This document shows positions 18,290 to 27,847 of a DNA stretch of 64,000 nucleotides, in pieces (the first letter of the stretch is position 1; the number at the start of each line of letters is the position of its first letter). Below the pieces are notes generated by a model. It saw only the letters and a program-made list of their open reading frames with translations, made no database searches and had not been told where the DNA came from. A program made the position numbers and the translations under genes. Location: contig NZ_VTUX01000001.1 in NCBI RefSeq assembly GCF_008370495.1, forward strand, positions 682,001-746,000, in the 5' to 3' direction. The DNA comes from Pseudohalioglobus sediminis (GTDB lineage Bacteria; Pseudomonadota; Gammaproteobacteria; Pseudomonadales; Halieaceae).

Positions 18290-20755
18290 CTAGAAACGGT
18301 ACTGCACCTCGGCGCCATACATCCGCGGCGGATTGGCGACAATGCCACCGTTGCCCTGGGACTCGACCAGCGCGCCACCGCCGATGATGTAGTCCTCTTC
18401 AGTCAGGTTGCTGCCCCACAGGGCGGCCGTCCAGTTGCCGTCCGGTGAGAACCAGGTGACGCGTGCGCTGAGATCGTACTGCTTGTCCTCAAGCCACAGG
18501 CCACTGCGGCAACTGGCGGAATCGAAACAGTAGTCGATGTCGAACTTCCAGCTGGCCTGCAAACGCGGCTCAACCAGGCCCCACGAGGTCTGCCAGCTGT
18601 ACTGCACCGCCAGCATATAGCTTTCTTCCGGCAGCCTGGGCAGGTTTTCGTCAGAGCGATCATTGGGACATTCATCGACCTGTATCACCGTGAGGTCCGA
18701 CCGCGAGCAGCCCGCTGGCGTCTCCGGCGTGTCGCCGACAGTCAGTTGCACGTCATCGAATTCCTCGATATCACCGTCGTTGATGGCCGCGTTGAAGGTC
18801 ACCAACCAGTTTTCAGCCGCCAGCCAGGTGGTCTCCAGTTCGATACCCTGAATGGTTGACGATTTTGCATTGATGGTGGCCGGCGCGGGTGAGCCCGTAC
18901 CCGGGTTCACCACCAGTGTAGTGAGCTGGCGGTTGGTGTAGTCCGTGTGGAAGATGGCACCATTCACCCGCAGCCTGCGATCCAGCATATCAAGCTTGAA
19001 ACCGAACTCGATGTTCTCCACTTCCTCGGGCTCGAATTCCTCGAGGTCCCCGCCAGGTGCCTCGGAAAGACCGCCGGAAAGAAAACCCTCACTGTAAGTC
19101 AGGTAAAGGGAGCCGTAATCAATGACGTCACCTTCACCGAACAGGTATTGCAAGCTGGCCATCGGCGTCACATCACTGTTGGACACCGACTTGGTGGGCT
19201 CATCGACAGACACAAAGTCAAAGTTGGGGTTGTAGACGAAGTCCGGGCGATCTACCACGTAGAGGCCGCCACCCACCGGGATAACCGGCCCGCCATTTGC
19301 GTCAAGCGTGCCGGCAACGGGCGCGAACAGTTCCCGGGTAAAAGTGCGGTCTTCATCGGTGTAGCGCACACCGAGGGTGGCGCGCCAGTGATCATTGAAT
19401 TCCCACTCGACCTGGCTGAATACCGCCCAGGCCTCATTCTCCGCGATTTTCAGGTTCGCTTCCGCGCTGATGAACAACAGATTGCTGATGGCGGGGTCGT
19501 AAGGCCCCAGCAGCGTCACAGCACGCCTGTTGTCCGTCTCTTCCTTGAACCAGTACAGGCCGCCAACGTATTGCAGGCGATCATCAAAGGCGCTGCCGAC
19601 CAGCTGAAATTCCTGGCTGTACTGGTCAGTTTCAGCGGGAGTGCTGAACGGGTGAATTGAATTGGTGCGGTGCAGGAAGGGGATGGCCGTGTTATCGAGA
19701 TCATCGTTCTGCTCTGCCTCGGTATAGCGCCAGGCGCTGATACTCTTGAGCGTCATGTCATCATTCAGCGCCCACTCCGCAGTCAGCGCCGCGCCCATGT
19801 TTTCTGCCTCATAGACAGAGCCCAGGTCGGAAATAACCTTGCGCGGATCGCCGCCGCCGGCATTGGCCGAGTCAGCACAGAAGTCCGCGTAATTGCGACC
19901 TGTTGACGGTACCACCGCGAGGACGTCAAACAGTGCTTCCTGCCAGCCAAGATATCCAGGGACCTTGACGCACTTCTGCGGGCGCGCGGTCTGCTGGGTC
20001 TGGCCCCAGTTGAGGTTGAGATCCAGTGTGAGGTCTTCGCTCGCCAGCCATCGCGTCTGCCACATCACGCTTTGGCGGTCTTCGTCGATGTAGTCGTCGC
20101 CATCGAAGAGGTTCTCAACGTAGCCGTCACGCGAACGATGCGTGGCCGAGAGGCGGGTGAAGATGCTGTCGGTCAGCGGCACATTGAGGACCAGGTCAGC
20201 GTCGAGCCGGTCGTAATTGCCGACCCGCAGCCCGACCATGCCCTCGAATTCATCCTGTGGTCGGTTACTGGTGAACACCAGGGCGCCACCCGTCGTGTTC
20301 TTGCCGAAAAGGGTACCCTGGGGGCCTCGCAGCACCTGCACCGACTGGATGTCATTGATGTCCAGCAGCGCCCCGTCGGGCCGGCCCACGTATACGCCAT
20401 CGATGTAGATACCGACACCGGAATCAATGTTGGCGCCCGAGTTGCGCTGCCCCACACCGCGAATGTAGATATTGGCCAGGCCCGCATTACCGTTGCCTGC
20501 CGCCACTTCGATATTGGGCACCACGGTGTTGATATCCGCCAGGTTTCTCACACCCTGCTCACGCAGGGCCTCGGAACTCAGCGCGGTGACCGCCACAGGC
20601 GTCTCCTGCAGGCTTTCGACGCGCTTACGCGCGGTGACAATAATTTCTTCCAGCACCAGATCCTGGGCGATTGCAGTGGAACCGGTGAAGGGAATAGCGA
20701 CGACGGGAATAACACTGGCCAGAATAGTCCTGCGCCAACAGCTAGTTGCAGACAT
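18290..20755 (-). CDS. TonB-dependent outer-membrane receptor
   Basis: Outer-membrane receptor of 821 residues. A signal peptide ends near STAIAQ, then LEEIIVTARKR forms a TonB-box-like region. The plug has IYIRGVGQRN and VQVLRGPQGTLFGKN, and the 22-strand barrel ends with the typical C-terminal aromatic YGAEVQYRF. The ATG at 20755 has GAGG five bases upstream and is preferred over the GTG two codons earlier. A sigma70-like promoter is seen at 20855-20827. It resembles the receptors of marine heterotrophs; the ligand is unknown. It is divergent from a CBS-domain gene. Confidence 0.95.
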   Translation of the reverse strand: MSATSCWRRTILASVIPVVAIPFTGSTAIAQDLVLEEIIVTARKRVESLQETPVAVTALSSEALREQGVRNLADINTVVPNIEVAAGNGNAGLANIYIRGVGQRNSGANIDSGVGIYIDGVYVGRPDGALLDINDIQSVQVLRGPQGTLFGKNTTGGALVFTSNRPQDEFEGMVGLRVGNYDRLDADLVLNVPLTDSIFTRLSATHRSRDGYVENLFDGDDYIDEDRQSVMWQTRWLASEDLTLDLNLNWGQTQQTARPQKCVKVPGYLGWQEALFDVLAVVPSTGRNYADFCADSANAGGGDPRKVISDLGSVYEAENMGAALTAEWALNDDMTLKSISAWRYTEAEQNDDLDNTAIPFLHRTNSIHPFSTPAETDQYSQEFQLVGSAFDDRLQYVGGLYWFKEETDNRRAVTLLGPYDPAISNLLFISAEANLKIAENEAWAVFSQVEWEFNDHWRATLGVRYTDEDRTFTRELFAPVAGTLDANGGPVIPVGGGLYVVDRPDFVYNPNFDFVSVDEPTKSVSNSDVTPMASLQYLFGEGDVIDYGSLYLTYSEGFLSGGLSEAPGGDLEEFEPEEVENIEFGFKLDMLDRRLRVNGAIFHTDYTNRQLTTLVVNPGTGSPAPATINAKSSTIQGIELETTWLAAENWLVTFNAAINDGDIEEFDDVQLTVGDTPETPAGCSRSDLTVIQVDECPNDRSDENLPRLPEESYMLAVQYSWQTSWGLVEPRLQASWKFDIDYCFDSASCRSGLWLEDKQYDLSARVTWFSPDGNWTAALWGSNLTEEDYIIGGGALVESQGNGGIVANPPRMYGAEVQYRF

Positions 20756-20826
20756 GAGCACCTCGAGTATTTAGTATTATCGTTGTAACCACTTACGCGA
20801 CGCGCAACTAACACACCGCTTACAAA

Positions 20827-20855
20827 TTTATACGCGTTAGCCTCCCGGCGCTCAA
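20827..20855 (-). promoter_or_regulatory. Putative promoter of the second TonB receptor
   Basis: On the minus strand TTGAGC (20855-20850) and TATAAA (20832-20827) are spaced by 17 bases. The inverted repeat TTGAT-GGTG-ATCAA at 20863-20876 lies just upstream of the -35 box and could be an operator. Confidence 0.45.
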
Positions 20856-20946
20856 GGGTTTTTTGATGGTGATCAAGGCGTTCCGGTATCGTCACGGATA
20901 CTGTTGGACCCAGATTTAATCAATCCGCCAATGTTAAGGAATTCGA

Positions 20947-21420
20947 ATGTTTAGTGTGGCTGAAATCATGACCCCCAACCCCTTCACGCTGGGGCCCGAC
21001 GAGAGCCTGTCGACAGCGCGCCGCCTGATGTCAGAGAAGCATATACGCCACATCCCTGTTGTAGACGACGCGGGCGCGCTCGTCGGCATCGTATCGCAGC
21101 GCGACGTACTCGCAGCCGCTGATTCCAGTGTCCTGCCCGACACCGAAGCCCACCTTGAGGAAGAGCGCTACGTGGCGCTGTCTGCCATCATGACTTCACC
21201 GGTGCAAACTGTTGAAGAAAATGCCAGCCTGCGCGGAACGGCCCTGCAGCTGCTGCAGAGCCGCACGGGGTGCATGCCGGTGACGCGGTCGGGCAAGCTC
21301 GTGGGCATTATCACCGATACCGACTTTATCAGCATCGCCATCAACCTGATGGAACAACTGGAACAGGCCGAACCGGATCTCTACGACTTCGACGAAGGTT
21401 TCAACGACGGGGAGATATAA
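20947..21420 (+). CDS. CBS-domain pair protein
   Basis: A 157-residue protein made of two CBS domains: residues about 1-60 (VAEIMTPNPFTLGPDESL, HIRHIPVVDDAGALVGIVSQ) and about 75-135 (LSAIMTSPVQTVEENASL, GCMPVTRSGKLVGIITDTD). CBS pairs bind adenosine nucleotides and act as energy sensors. No partner domain is fused, and the acidic tail (DLYDFDEGFNDGE) is of unknown use. It is divergent from the TonB receptor and convergent with msrA, 12 bases apart. Confidence 0.88.
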   Translation: MFSVAEIMTPNPFTLGPDESLSTARRLMSEKHIRHIPVVDDAGALVGIVSQRDVLAAADSSVLPDTEAHLEEERYVALSAIMTSPVQTVEENASLRGTALQLLQSRTGCMPVTRSGKLVGIITDTDFISIAINLMEQLEQAEPDLYDFDEGFNDGEI

Positions 21421-21432
21421 CCCCGGTAGCGA

Positions 21433-22089
21433 TCAGGCCCGGGCCAGACCCTCGGGGCAGCTGACCCCGGTGCCACCAAGCCCACAATAACCGCCGGGGT
21501 TTTTCGCCAGGTACTGCTGGTGATACTCCTCGGCAAAATAGAAAGTGGGGGCAGGCAGGATCTCGGTTGTAATATCACCGTAGCCCGCCGACGCAAGTGA
21601 TTGCTGGAACTGCTCACGCGAGGCTTCCGCCTGCCGGGCCTGCTCGTCGTCATAGGCGTAGATACCCGAACGGTACTGCGTGCCAAGGTCATTGCCCTGG
21701 CGCATCCCCTGGGTCGGGTCATGCCCTTCCCAGAACACCCGCAGCAACTCCGCATAGCTCACTTGTTCAGGGTCGAAAACCACGCGCACCACTTCGTTGT
21801 GGCCGGTCTTGCCCGTGCACACTTCCTGGTAAGTGGGGTTGGGTGTATACCCGGCCGCGTAGCCGGCGGCCGTGGTGAAAACACCGGGCTGCTGCCAGAA
21901 CATGCGCTCCACGCCCCAGAAGCAACCCATACCAAACATCGCCATTTGCAGGCCCTGCGGAAACGGTTCCCGCATCGGGTTACCGTTCACGAAGTGGGTA
22001 TCGGGGACGGCGATGGGCTCATCGCGCCCGGGCAAAGCACTCTGGGCAGTCGGCATGCTGTGCTTGCGACGAATATCGAACAAAGACAT
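21433..22089 (-). CDS. msrA: Peptide methionine sulfoxide reductase A
   Basis: Repairs oxidised methionine (S-sulfoxide). The 218-residue protein has the catalytic GCFWG motif with Cys56 and conserved C-terminal cysteines ([15 protein letters not shown]) that recycle it. The N-terminus [10 protein letters not shown] and the ALPGR segment match the long E. coli-type MsrA. The frame is open 25 codons upstream but the ATG at 22089 is chosen on family length. Confidence 0.96.
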   Translation of the reverse strand: MSLFDIRRKHSMPTAQSALPGRDEPIAVPDTHFVNGNPMREPFPQGLQMAMFGMGCFWGVERMFWQQPGVFTTAAGYAAGYTPNPTYQEVCTGKTGHNEVVRVVFDPEQVSYAELLRVFWEGHDPTQGMRQGNDLGTQYRSGIYAYDDEQARQAEASREQFQQSLASAGYGDITTEILPAPTFYFAEEYHQQYLAKNPGGYCGLGGTGVSCPEGLARA

Positions 22090-22262
22090 AAGAAGCGCTC
22101 CCGCTTTACTTGCAATTAGGAAAACATGGGATACAGTAGACCCTCTCCGCGACGATAAATTCAAGTCACCGGGCTTTTCGCCACCCCTCGCGTTTCATAT
22201 CTGTGTCATAAATACGGATTAGCCTGAACTCAGGCGCAAGCGAAAACCATCGCAAGGGCCCG

Positions 22263-22487
22263 GTGACATACAAACAGACAAAGAGTGAGAATACCGTGCA
22301 ATACGAAGAATTTAACGCCAGGGAGTTTTGCAGCCGCAAACTCTGGCAAATGATAAATGATGAATGCGACAGCGCAATCAACGAATGCCAGTTGGAGCAG
22401 GCAGTAGCTGAACTGGCCAACCGCAGGCACTACCTGGAAGAATTGTCCCGTATCGGTAAACTGGGAGAATCTGTCCACAACGCCTGA
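22263..22487 (+). CDS. Small protein of unknown function
   Basis: A 74-residue acidic, probably helical protein with two to three Cys. I do not recognise it. GTG at 22263 has AAGGG just before it; GTG at 22296 (giving MQYEEFNAREF) is also possible. The codon use looks coding, with a helix such as LEQAVAELANRRHYLEELSR. It is in the same direction as, and 33 bases from, the VWA gene. Confidence 0.55.
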   Translation: MTYKQTKSENTVQYEEFNAREFCSRKLWQMINDECDSAINECQLEQAVAELANRRHYLEELSRIGKLGESVHNA

Positions 22488-22520
22488 TCGGGCCGCGCTG
22501 AATGGCAGCGACACGCAGAG

Positions 22521-23207
22521 ATGGCCAAACTACCCTCCCGCACCGCCACCTCATCAGAAATCAGCGCGTTCCTGCGCAAGCGCGATGTCATCAGCACCGT
22601 GCGCCGACGCCAGCCCCGCTTGCTGTTCGGCATGGATGCAACCGCCAGCCGCCAGCCCACCTGGGATCGCGCCTGCCACCTGCAACGTGAAATGTTCGTC
22701 GCCGCCAGCGCCAGCAGCAGCCTGAGAGTGCAACTGTGTTTCTTCCGCGGCTTCCATGATTTTCATGCCGGCCCCTGGACCAGCGACTCAAAACAGCTGG
22801 CACAGGAAATGGGCCGTGTTTACTGCGAGGGTGGGCACACCCAGATCCAGCGGCTACTGCGCCACGCACTGGCGGAGCATCATAAAGACCCGATAAAAGC
22901 CATGGTCTTCATCGGCGACGCCATGGAAGAAAACCCCGACACCCTGTGCCAGCTGGCCGGCGAGTGCGGCATGCGTGGCCTGCCTATCTTTATTTTCCAG
23001 GAAGGGCAGCTGGCCGAGGCACAACAATGCTTTCGCAGCATGGCCAGGCTGAGTAAAGGTGCCTGGGCGAGTTTTGACAACAGCAGCGCCGAGACCCTGG
23101 CGGCGCTTCTCGGCGCGGTTGCCAGCTTTGCTGCCGGCGGCTTGGCGGCACTTGAAAACCAGACCTCCCGTGGTGCTAAACTGCTGCTTGAACAACTGAA
23201 AAACTGA
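22521..23207 (+). CDS. VWA-like (von Willebrand A) domain protein
   Basis: A 228-residue soluble protein. After a Ser/Thr-rich N-terminus comes [17 protein letters not shown], in which DATAS (39-43) looks like a metal-ion-dependent adhesion motif (DxTxS). [13 protein letters not shown] and IFIFQEG fit the later VWA strands. The fold call is by motif; the role is unknown. The next gene, a membrane J-protein, starts eight bases after it, and htpX is further along, so it may take part in a membrane-protein quality-control unit (inference). Confidence 0.75.
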   Translation: MAKLPSRTATSSEISAFLRKRDVISTVRRRQPRLLFGMDATASRQPTWDRACHLQREMFVAASASSSLRVQLCFFRGFHDFHAGPWTSDSKQLAQEMGRVYCEGGHTQIQRLLRHALAEHHKDPIKAMVFIGDAMEENPDTLCQLAGECGMRGLPIFIFQEGQLAEAQQCFRSMARLSKGAWASFDNSSAETLAALLGAVASFAAGGLAALENQTSRGAKLLLEQLKN

Positions 23208-23215
23208 GGGCCATT

Positions 23216-23932
23216 GTGCCGAGACTTCTACTACTGGCGGCAATCGCCGTTGTCCTGTACATACTGTTCAAGCGCGCACAGGCGGCGCCGCCCCACAAGC
23301 GGCGCGGCGAATACATCAAGCTGGGCCTGGGCATCGCCGTGGTTGGTGTCATCTTGCTGGCACTGGCGGGCAAGATGCACTGGATTGGCGTGGCATTAAC
23401 CGGCGCCCTGGTGGCACTGCGCTCACTGGCACCCACCTTGATCAGGCTGTCCCCCATGCTGGCAGCCAAGTTTGGCCAGGCACAGGGCGCTACAGGGGCC
23501 GGGCAAAGCTCCACCGTGGCCACGGCGATACTGCGCATGCAACTTGACCACGACAGCGGCGATCTGTCCGGCGAAGTACTGCAGGGGCGCTACGAGGGCT
23601 GGCGACTGCAGGATATGGACCGGACTCAGCTGGAAGAGTTGCTGGCCTACTGCAGGCAGGAAGACGTGGACTCGGTGCAGCTGCTGGAAAGCTACTTGCA
23701 ACAGCGCTTTCCAGGCGAAACCGAGTTCGACGCGAAGCAGCCCCCGCCCGAGGACCAGAGCGGCATGACCAGAAAGGAGGCGCTGGCAATCCTGGGGCTG
23801 GACGAGACCGCCAGCGAGGAAGATGTGATCCAGGCACACCGTAAACTGATGCAGAAGATACATCCGGATCGCGGCGGCAACGATTATCTCGCAGCCAAGA
23901 TCAACCAGGCCAAGGATCTGCTACTGGGCTGA
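23216..23932 (+). CDS. Membrane-anchored J-domain protein
   Basis: A 238-residue inner-membrane co-chaperone. Hydrophobic segments at about 3-18 and 37-70 anchor it; the middle part (about 100-175) is soluble, and the C-terminus carries a J domain ([22 protein letters not shown]) with the HPD motif at about 216-218 ([10 protein letters not shown]) that activates Hsp70 ATPase. The layout is like Pam18/TIM14-type or DjlA-type proteins. It starts with GTG at 23216 after GAGGG. It probably recruits DnaK to the membrane. Confidence 0.85.
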   Translation: MPRLLLLAAIAVVLYILFKRAQAAPPHKRRGEYIKLGLGIAVVGVILLALAGKMHWIGVALTGALVALRSLAPTLIRLSPMLAAKFGQAQGATGAGQSSTVATAILRMQLDHDSGDLSGEVLQGRYEGWRLQDMDRTQLEELLAYCRQEDVDSVQLLESYLQQRFPGETEFDAKQPPPEDQSGMTRKEALAILGLDETASEEDVIQAHRKLMQKIHPDRGGNDYLAAKINQAKDLLLG

Positions 23933-23943
23933 TAACGGACTGC

Positions 23944-23973
23944 TTGGCAGGGCCGTACCCTAGCGCTTACACT
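23944..23973 (+). promoter_or_regulatory. Putative promoter before the small gene and htpX
   Basis: TTGGCA (23944-23949; five of six) and TACACT (23968-23973; four of six) with an 18-base spacer lie just before the gene at 24005. Confidence 0.4.
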
Positions 23974-24004
23974 CCACGCGAAATTTGCAGAGGACCTGTA
24001 GTCG

Positions 24005-24313
24005 ATGACTGATGTGTATGTAATCCGCAACCAACTGGGCCACTACTGGGGCAAGAGCAAAGCCTGGGTAACCGGCGCCGAGCCGAAAGCCGTGTTGCGC
24101 GTCAGGCACGAGGATGAAGCACTCAATACGCTGTTCGAACTGTCCGCCAAAGACGTGGAACTGCGCGGGGAGATTATCAGTGCGCCATTGTCGGAACGCG
24201 GCGAACCGGTCATCGAGCCCAGCGAGGTCCCCCTGCCGCCCGATGAAACCGCCGCCGAGGTAGCGGAACCGGAGGCAACGGACACGGTCGAACCGATGCC
24301 CAAAGACACGTGA
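24005..24313 (+). CDS. Conserved-looking small protein, function unknown
   Basis: A 102-residue soluble protein. Residues about 1-60 look like a compact domain (YVIRNQLGHYWGKSKAWVTG then a helix with AKDVELRGEI). The tail is rich in Pro, Glu and Thr and looks disordered. I do not recognise the family. It has no signal peptide or membrane segment. It is 16 bases upstream of htpX in the same direction, so it is probably cotranscribed with it. Confidence 0.7.
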   Translation: MTDVYVIRNQLGHYWGKSKAWVTGAEPKAVLRVRHEDEALNTLFELSAKDVELRGEIISAPLSERGEPVIEPSEVPLPPDETAAEVAEPEATDTVEPMPKDT

Positions 24314-24329
24314 GAGGCTGATTGACAAC

Positions 24330-25211
24330 ATGCGGATTCTACTTTTTCTTGCCACCAACATGGCGGTGCTGGTACTGGTCAGCACCGTGTTCAATTTACT
24401 GGGACTGGAAGGCATTCTCGCTGCCAACGGGGTCGACCTGAACCTGCAGGGATTGCTGATTTTCTGCGCACTGTTCGGCTTTGGTGGCTCGCTGATTTCC
24501 CTGTTCCTGTCCAAGTGGATGGCAAAACGGGGCACGGGCACCTACATCATTGAACAGCCGCGCAACCGCGACGAACAATGGCTTGTGGACACCGTGCGCG
24601 AGCTCGCAGCAGAAGCCGGCATCGGCATGCCGGAAGTGGGGATATTCCCCTCGCAGGCGGCCAACGCATTCGCCACGGGCTGGAATCGCAATGACGCACT
24701 GGTAGCGGTCAGCGCAGGGTTGTTGCAGCGCTTTCGTCCCGAGGAAGTGCGCGCAGTCATGGCCCATGAAATCGGCCACGTTGCCAATGGCGACATGGTG
24801 ACCCTCAGCCTGATACAGGGCGTGATCAATACTTTCGTCATGTTCCTCGCCCGGGTTATCGGCCACACAGTCGACCGGGTGGTATTCAAGACCGAGCGCG
24901 GATACGGCATTGGCTACTATGCGGTAACCATTGTGACCGAGCTGGTGCTGGGCTTCCTGGCCAGCATGATCGTGTTCTGGTTTTCGCGCTGGCGAGAATA
25001 CCGTGCCGATGCAGCGGGCGCGGCGCTGACCACCAACACGCACATGATCGCCGCGCTGCAGCGACTGCGTGAAGAGCAAGGCATGCCCCAGGACCTGCCC
25101 GGGGAACTCACTGCTTTTGGCATCAGTGAACAGATCAAACAGGGGTTCGCGGGCCTGTTGCGCTCTCACCCTCCCCTGGAAGATCGTATCCGCGCGTTGC
25201 AGGCAGCCTGA
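24330..25211 (+). CDS. htpX: Membrane protease HtpX
   Basis: Zinc metalloprotease of the inner membrane that degrades damaged membrane proteins. The length, 293 residues, is that of E. coli HtpX. Two N-terminal membrane helices (about 3-30 and 40-62) precede the catalytic domain with HEIGH (His146, Glu147, His150); SRWREYRADAAGA supplies the third zinc ligand. Two more hydrophobic segments follow (about 155-215). It is convergent, with no gap, with the EthD-like gene. Confidence 0.97.
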   Translation: MRILLFLATNMAVLVLVSTVFNLLGLEGILAANGVDLNLQGLLIFCALFGFGGSLISLFLSKWMAKRGTGTYIIEQPRNRDEQWLVDTVRELAAEAGIGMPEVGIFPSQAANAFATGWNRNDALVAVSAGLLQRFRPEEVRAVMAHEIGHVANGDMVTLSLIQGVINTFVMFLARVIGHTVDRVVFKTERGYGIGYYAVTIVTELVLGFLASMIVFWFSRWREYRADAAGAALTTNTHMIAALQRLREEQGMPQDLPGELTAFGISEQIKQGFAGLLRSHPPLEDRIRALQAA

Positions 25212-25925
25212 TCAGGCCAGCGGCTTCAGCAGGTACTCGCTCATGGGGATAACATCGATGCGATCGAAGTCGATGAACCGGGCACAGCTCTCTATCATTG
25301 CGGTAGAGCGTTCTGCCAGTCCGGCATCATCGCCTTCATCCACCGCATAAAAAGCGTAGTCAGACGCCATGGCTTCGGGCGGGAAATACTCCTCAATCAT
25401 GGCGTCCAGCCCGGGGGCGGCATAGCTCAGGCCGCGAACGATGACGTTCTGGCGATAGCCGAAAGTCGACTGCGTTGCAATGGCCACAGGCGTATGCCGT
25501 TGCTGCCAGTTCACCAACCATTCCGCCTCCGTGAGCCTTGGCGGGCGCTGCAGAAACACCACGTGACACATGCCATGGAGCCGCTCACCAACCTCGGCCG
25601 GGTGCGCAGTGTTGGCGATGGGTTCGGATTCCGTCACCAGGTAACAGCTGTGCCGCGCCGACTCACGGGCCAGCACCTCCTCCACGGCGCCGCGTTGCTG
25701 CGCCGCCGCATCCAACCACACCGACACCATGGCGTCCGGCAGTGGGTCCGTTGCCGCCATGCGGCGCGATGCTCCCGCTGCCACAGCACTGTCGGCGACC
25801 GCCAGTCGCGCTCCGCGCACGCCGGCGACACTCACCAGGGTGTCAGCGCTGCCAAGCAGGCGGTCACGGAAATCGTCAGCGTCGAGCGTGTCACGCTTCC
25901 AGAGCGGGTAAATCAGTTTTTCCAC
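25212..25925 (-). CDS. EthD-like dimeric alpha-beta barrel protein
   Basis: A 237-residue protein with two ferredoxin-like halves. The second half shows WLVNWQQRHTPVAIATQS, like the EthD family's W-x-x-H-x-P-h pattern. EthD-type proteins act in degradation or polyketide-like chemistry but no specific reaction is implied. The GTG at 25925 (VEKLIYPLWKRD) has AAGGA eight bases before it and is preferred over the upstream ATG. It is divergent from the DUF1499 gene. Confidence 0.7.
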   Translation of the reverse strand: MEKLIYPLWKRDTLDADDFRDRLLGSADTLVSVAGVRGARLAVADSAVAAGASRRMAATDPLPDAMVSVWLDAAAQQRGAVEEVLARESARHSCYLVTESEPIANTAHPAEVGERLHGMCHVVFLQRPPRLTEAEWLVNWQQRHTPVAIATQSTFGYRQNVIVRGLSYAAPGLDAMIEEYFPPEAMASDYAFYAVDEGDDAGLAERSTAMIESCARFIDFDRIDVIPMSEYLLKPLA

Positions 25926-26055
25926 CGGGCAGGTCCTTGATTTTATTGCTGCTGCCCGCAAGTAAAGCAGATAGCGCGAAACGGCTCAATCAATAGCCTC
26001 GCACCACCTCAATGGGGGTAGTATTCTTATACCTCAACTGGAAAAGGATGTGGAT

Positions 26056-26772
26056 ATGACTGCGCAAGAATCAACACCCAGGCTGGTTAACTGGATCGGC
26101 TACCTCGCCTTGACGCTGCTGTTGGCGCTGCCGCTAGCCGTGATTACCGTGCGCGCCGGCGTCTGGCAACAAGGCCTGATGCTGTATGCGCTGAGCTGCC
26201 TGGGCGCAGCGGTGCTGCTACTGCTGTCCGTCATCCTGATGCTGCTGCCAAAGTTTGCCCCATGGCGCAGGGCGCTGGCATCGCGGGCACTGTTCGCCTT
26301 GCCCGGCACCGTGTTGCTGCTTTCCCTGCTCGGAGGGGGCGATCATCCGCCTATTCACGATATCACCACCAACACCCAGGATCCGCCGCAGTTCGTTACC
26401 GCCGAGCAGCAGCGAGGCAAAGGCAGTAACAGCCTGGAGACAGCCCCGGAAACACTGGAGGCACAGCAGGCGGCCTATCCGGACCTGGAAACGCTGGTAA
26501 CCGAACTGGCAATCGAAAGCGCCTTTAACCGCACTCGCGAGACCGCCCTGGAGCTGGGCTGGGATATCTATCACGAGGACATCAATGCGGGCGTGATTGA
26601 GGCGGTAGACACCACCGCGATAATGGGTTTCAAGGATGATATCGTCATCCGCCTGCGCACCAATGCACAGGGCACCCTGGTAGACCTGCGCTCGGTATCC
26701 CGCGTGGGCGTCAGTGACCTCGGCGCAAATGCCGAGCGCATACGCAAGTTCCAGAACGCTTTCAGAGACTAG
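26056..26772 (+). CDS. DUF1499-type membrane protein
   Basis: A 238-residue protein. Three hydrophobic segments occur at about 12-35, 45-72 and 85-100 (LIVLLLSVILMLLPKF and the next). The C-terminal half has the DUF1499 pattern (PPIHDITTN, IEAVDTTAIMGFKDDIVIRL, VDLRSVSRVGVSDLG). The family's function is unknown. The ATG at 26056 has AAGGAT seven bases before it; a GTG at 26050 is too close to that site. The protease gene starts ten bases after it. Confidence 0.85.
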   Translation: MTAQESTPRLVNWIGYLALTLLLALPLAVITVRAGVWQQGLMLYALSCLGAAVLLLLSVILMLLPKFAPWRRALASRALFALPGTVLLLSLLGGGDHPPIHDITTNTQDPPQFVTAEQQRGKGSNSLETAPETLEAQQAAYPDLETLVTELAIESAFNRTRETALELGWDIYHEDINAGVIEAVDTTAIMGFKDDIVIRLRTNAQGTLVDLRSVSRVGVSDLGANAERIRKFQNAFRD

Positions 26773-26782
26773 GAGCCCCGCT

Positions 26783-27835
26783 GTGAGCTGCCGCCAACTT
26801 ATCCTGGCTCTACTGCTGCTGTGCCCGTTAATGGCCATCGCTGCGCCGCTCGACTACCTGAGCTTCGCTACCGAAGACGAAGCCAACACCACGGAAGTTT
26901 TCAGCAAGGCCAGCCCTTCTGTTGTCTACGTCACCAATACCGCCCTGCGCCGGGACCTGTTTTCCCTCAACGTGCAGGAGATTCCGCGCGGCTCCGGTAC
27001 GGGTTTTGTCTGGGACAAGAGCGGACTGGTGGTCACCAATTACCACGTCATCGCCGGCGCCCACAGGTTGATCGTCACCCTGAATGACCAGCGCGAGTAC
27101 GCAGCAGAGGTCATCGGTGTCGCGCCGGAAAAGGATCTCGCGGTGCTGCGCATCAAGGAGCCGCCGGACAATCTGCAGAGCCTGCCACTGGGCGACTCCT
27201 CGGAGCTGTCCGTGGGCCGCAAGGTGCTGGCCATCGGTAACCCATTCGGTCTGGATACCACGCTCACCACGGGTATTGTCAGCGCCCTCGGGCGCGAGAT
27301 CCAGGCGCCCGGCGGGCGCACGATACGCGGCGTCATCCAGACTGATGCGGCCATCAATCCAGGCAATTCCGGCGGCCCGCTGCTCAATTCGCTGGGGCAA
27401 TTGGTCGGGGTAAACACTGCAATATATAGCCCCAGCGGGGCCAGCGCCGGTATTGGCTTCGCCATCCCGGTAAACACCGTGAAGGATGTGGTGCCCCAGC
27501 TCATTGCCTATGGCAAGGTGCTGCGACCCATCATCGGCGTGGAACTGGCGAGCGACAGCTGGATACGCCGCTATCGTATTGAGGGCGTCCCGGTGGTTCA
27601 CGTTTATCCTGGCTTGCCTGCAGCCAGCGCGGGGATGGTGGGCGCTCGCCGTATCTCGCGCCTCGAGGTGCAACTGGGTGACATTATCACCGGCATCGAC
27701 GACCGGGAGATTCGCTCAAACGATGATTACCTGGATGCGCTGGAAAGCCATAAGCCCGGCGATACCGTTACCATTCATACCCGACGCAAGGACCGCGAGC
27801 TCAGCTTCGAGGTGAAGCTCACCGAATCGCAATAG
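26783..27835 (+). CDS. Trypsin-like serine protease of the DegS/HtrA (S1C) family
   Basis: Periplasmic or membrane-tethered quality-control protease. The 350-residue protein starts with a hydrophobic segment (residues about 5-20, ILALLLLCPLMAIA) that may be cleaved or act as an anchor. The protease domain has His88 (NYHVI), Asp118 (EKDLAVL) and Ser196 (GNSGGPL). A single PDZ domain follows at about 255-345 (VPVVHVYPGLPAASAGM). One PDZ and a short N-terminus fit DegS/AlgW-type more than DegP. The GTG start at 26783 has AGGAG seven bases upstream. Whether it cleaves an anti-sigma factor cannot be told. Confidence 0.92.
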   Translation: MSCRQLILALLLLCPLMAIAAPLDYLSFATEDEANTTEVFSKASPSVVYVTNTALRRDLFSLNVQEIPRGSGTGFVWDKSGLVVTNYHVIAGAHRLIVTLNDQREYAAEVIGVAPEKDLAVLRIKEPPDNLQSLPLGDSSELSVGRKVLAIGNPFGLDTTLTTGIVSALGREIQAPGGRTIRGVIQTDAAINPGNSGGPLLNSLGQLVGVNTAIYSPSGASAGIGFAIPVNTVKDVVPQLIAYGKVLRPIIGVELASDSWIRRYRIEGVPVVHVYPGLPAASAGMVGARRISRLEVQLGDIITGIDDREIRSNDDYLDALESHKPGDTVTIHTRRKDRELSFEVKLTESQ

Positions 27836-27847
27836 CGCGACGCGGCA

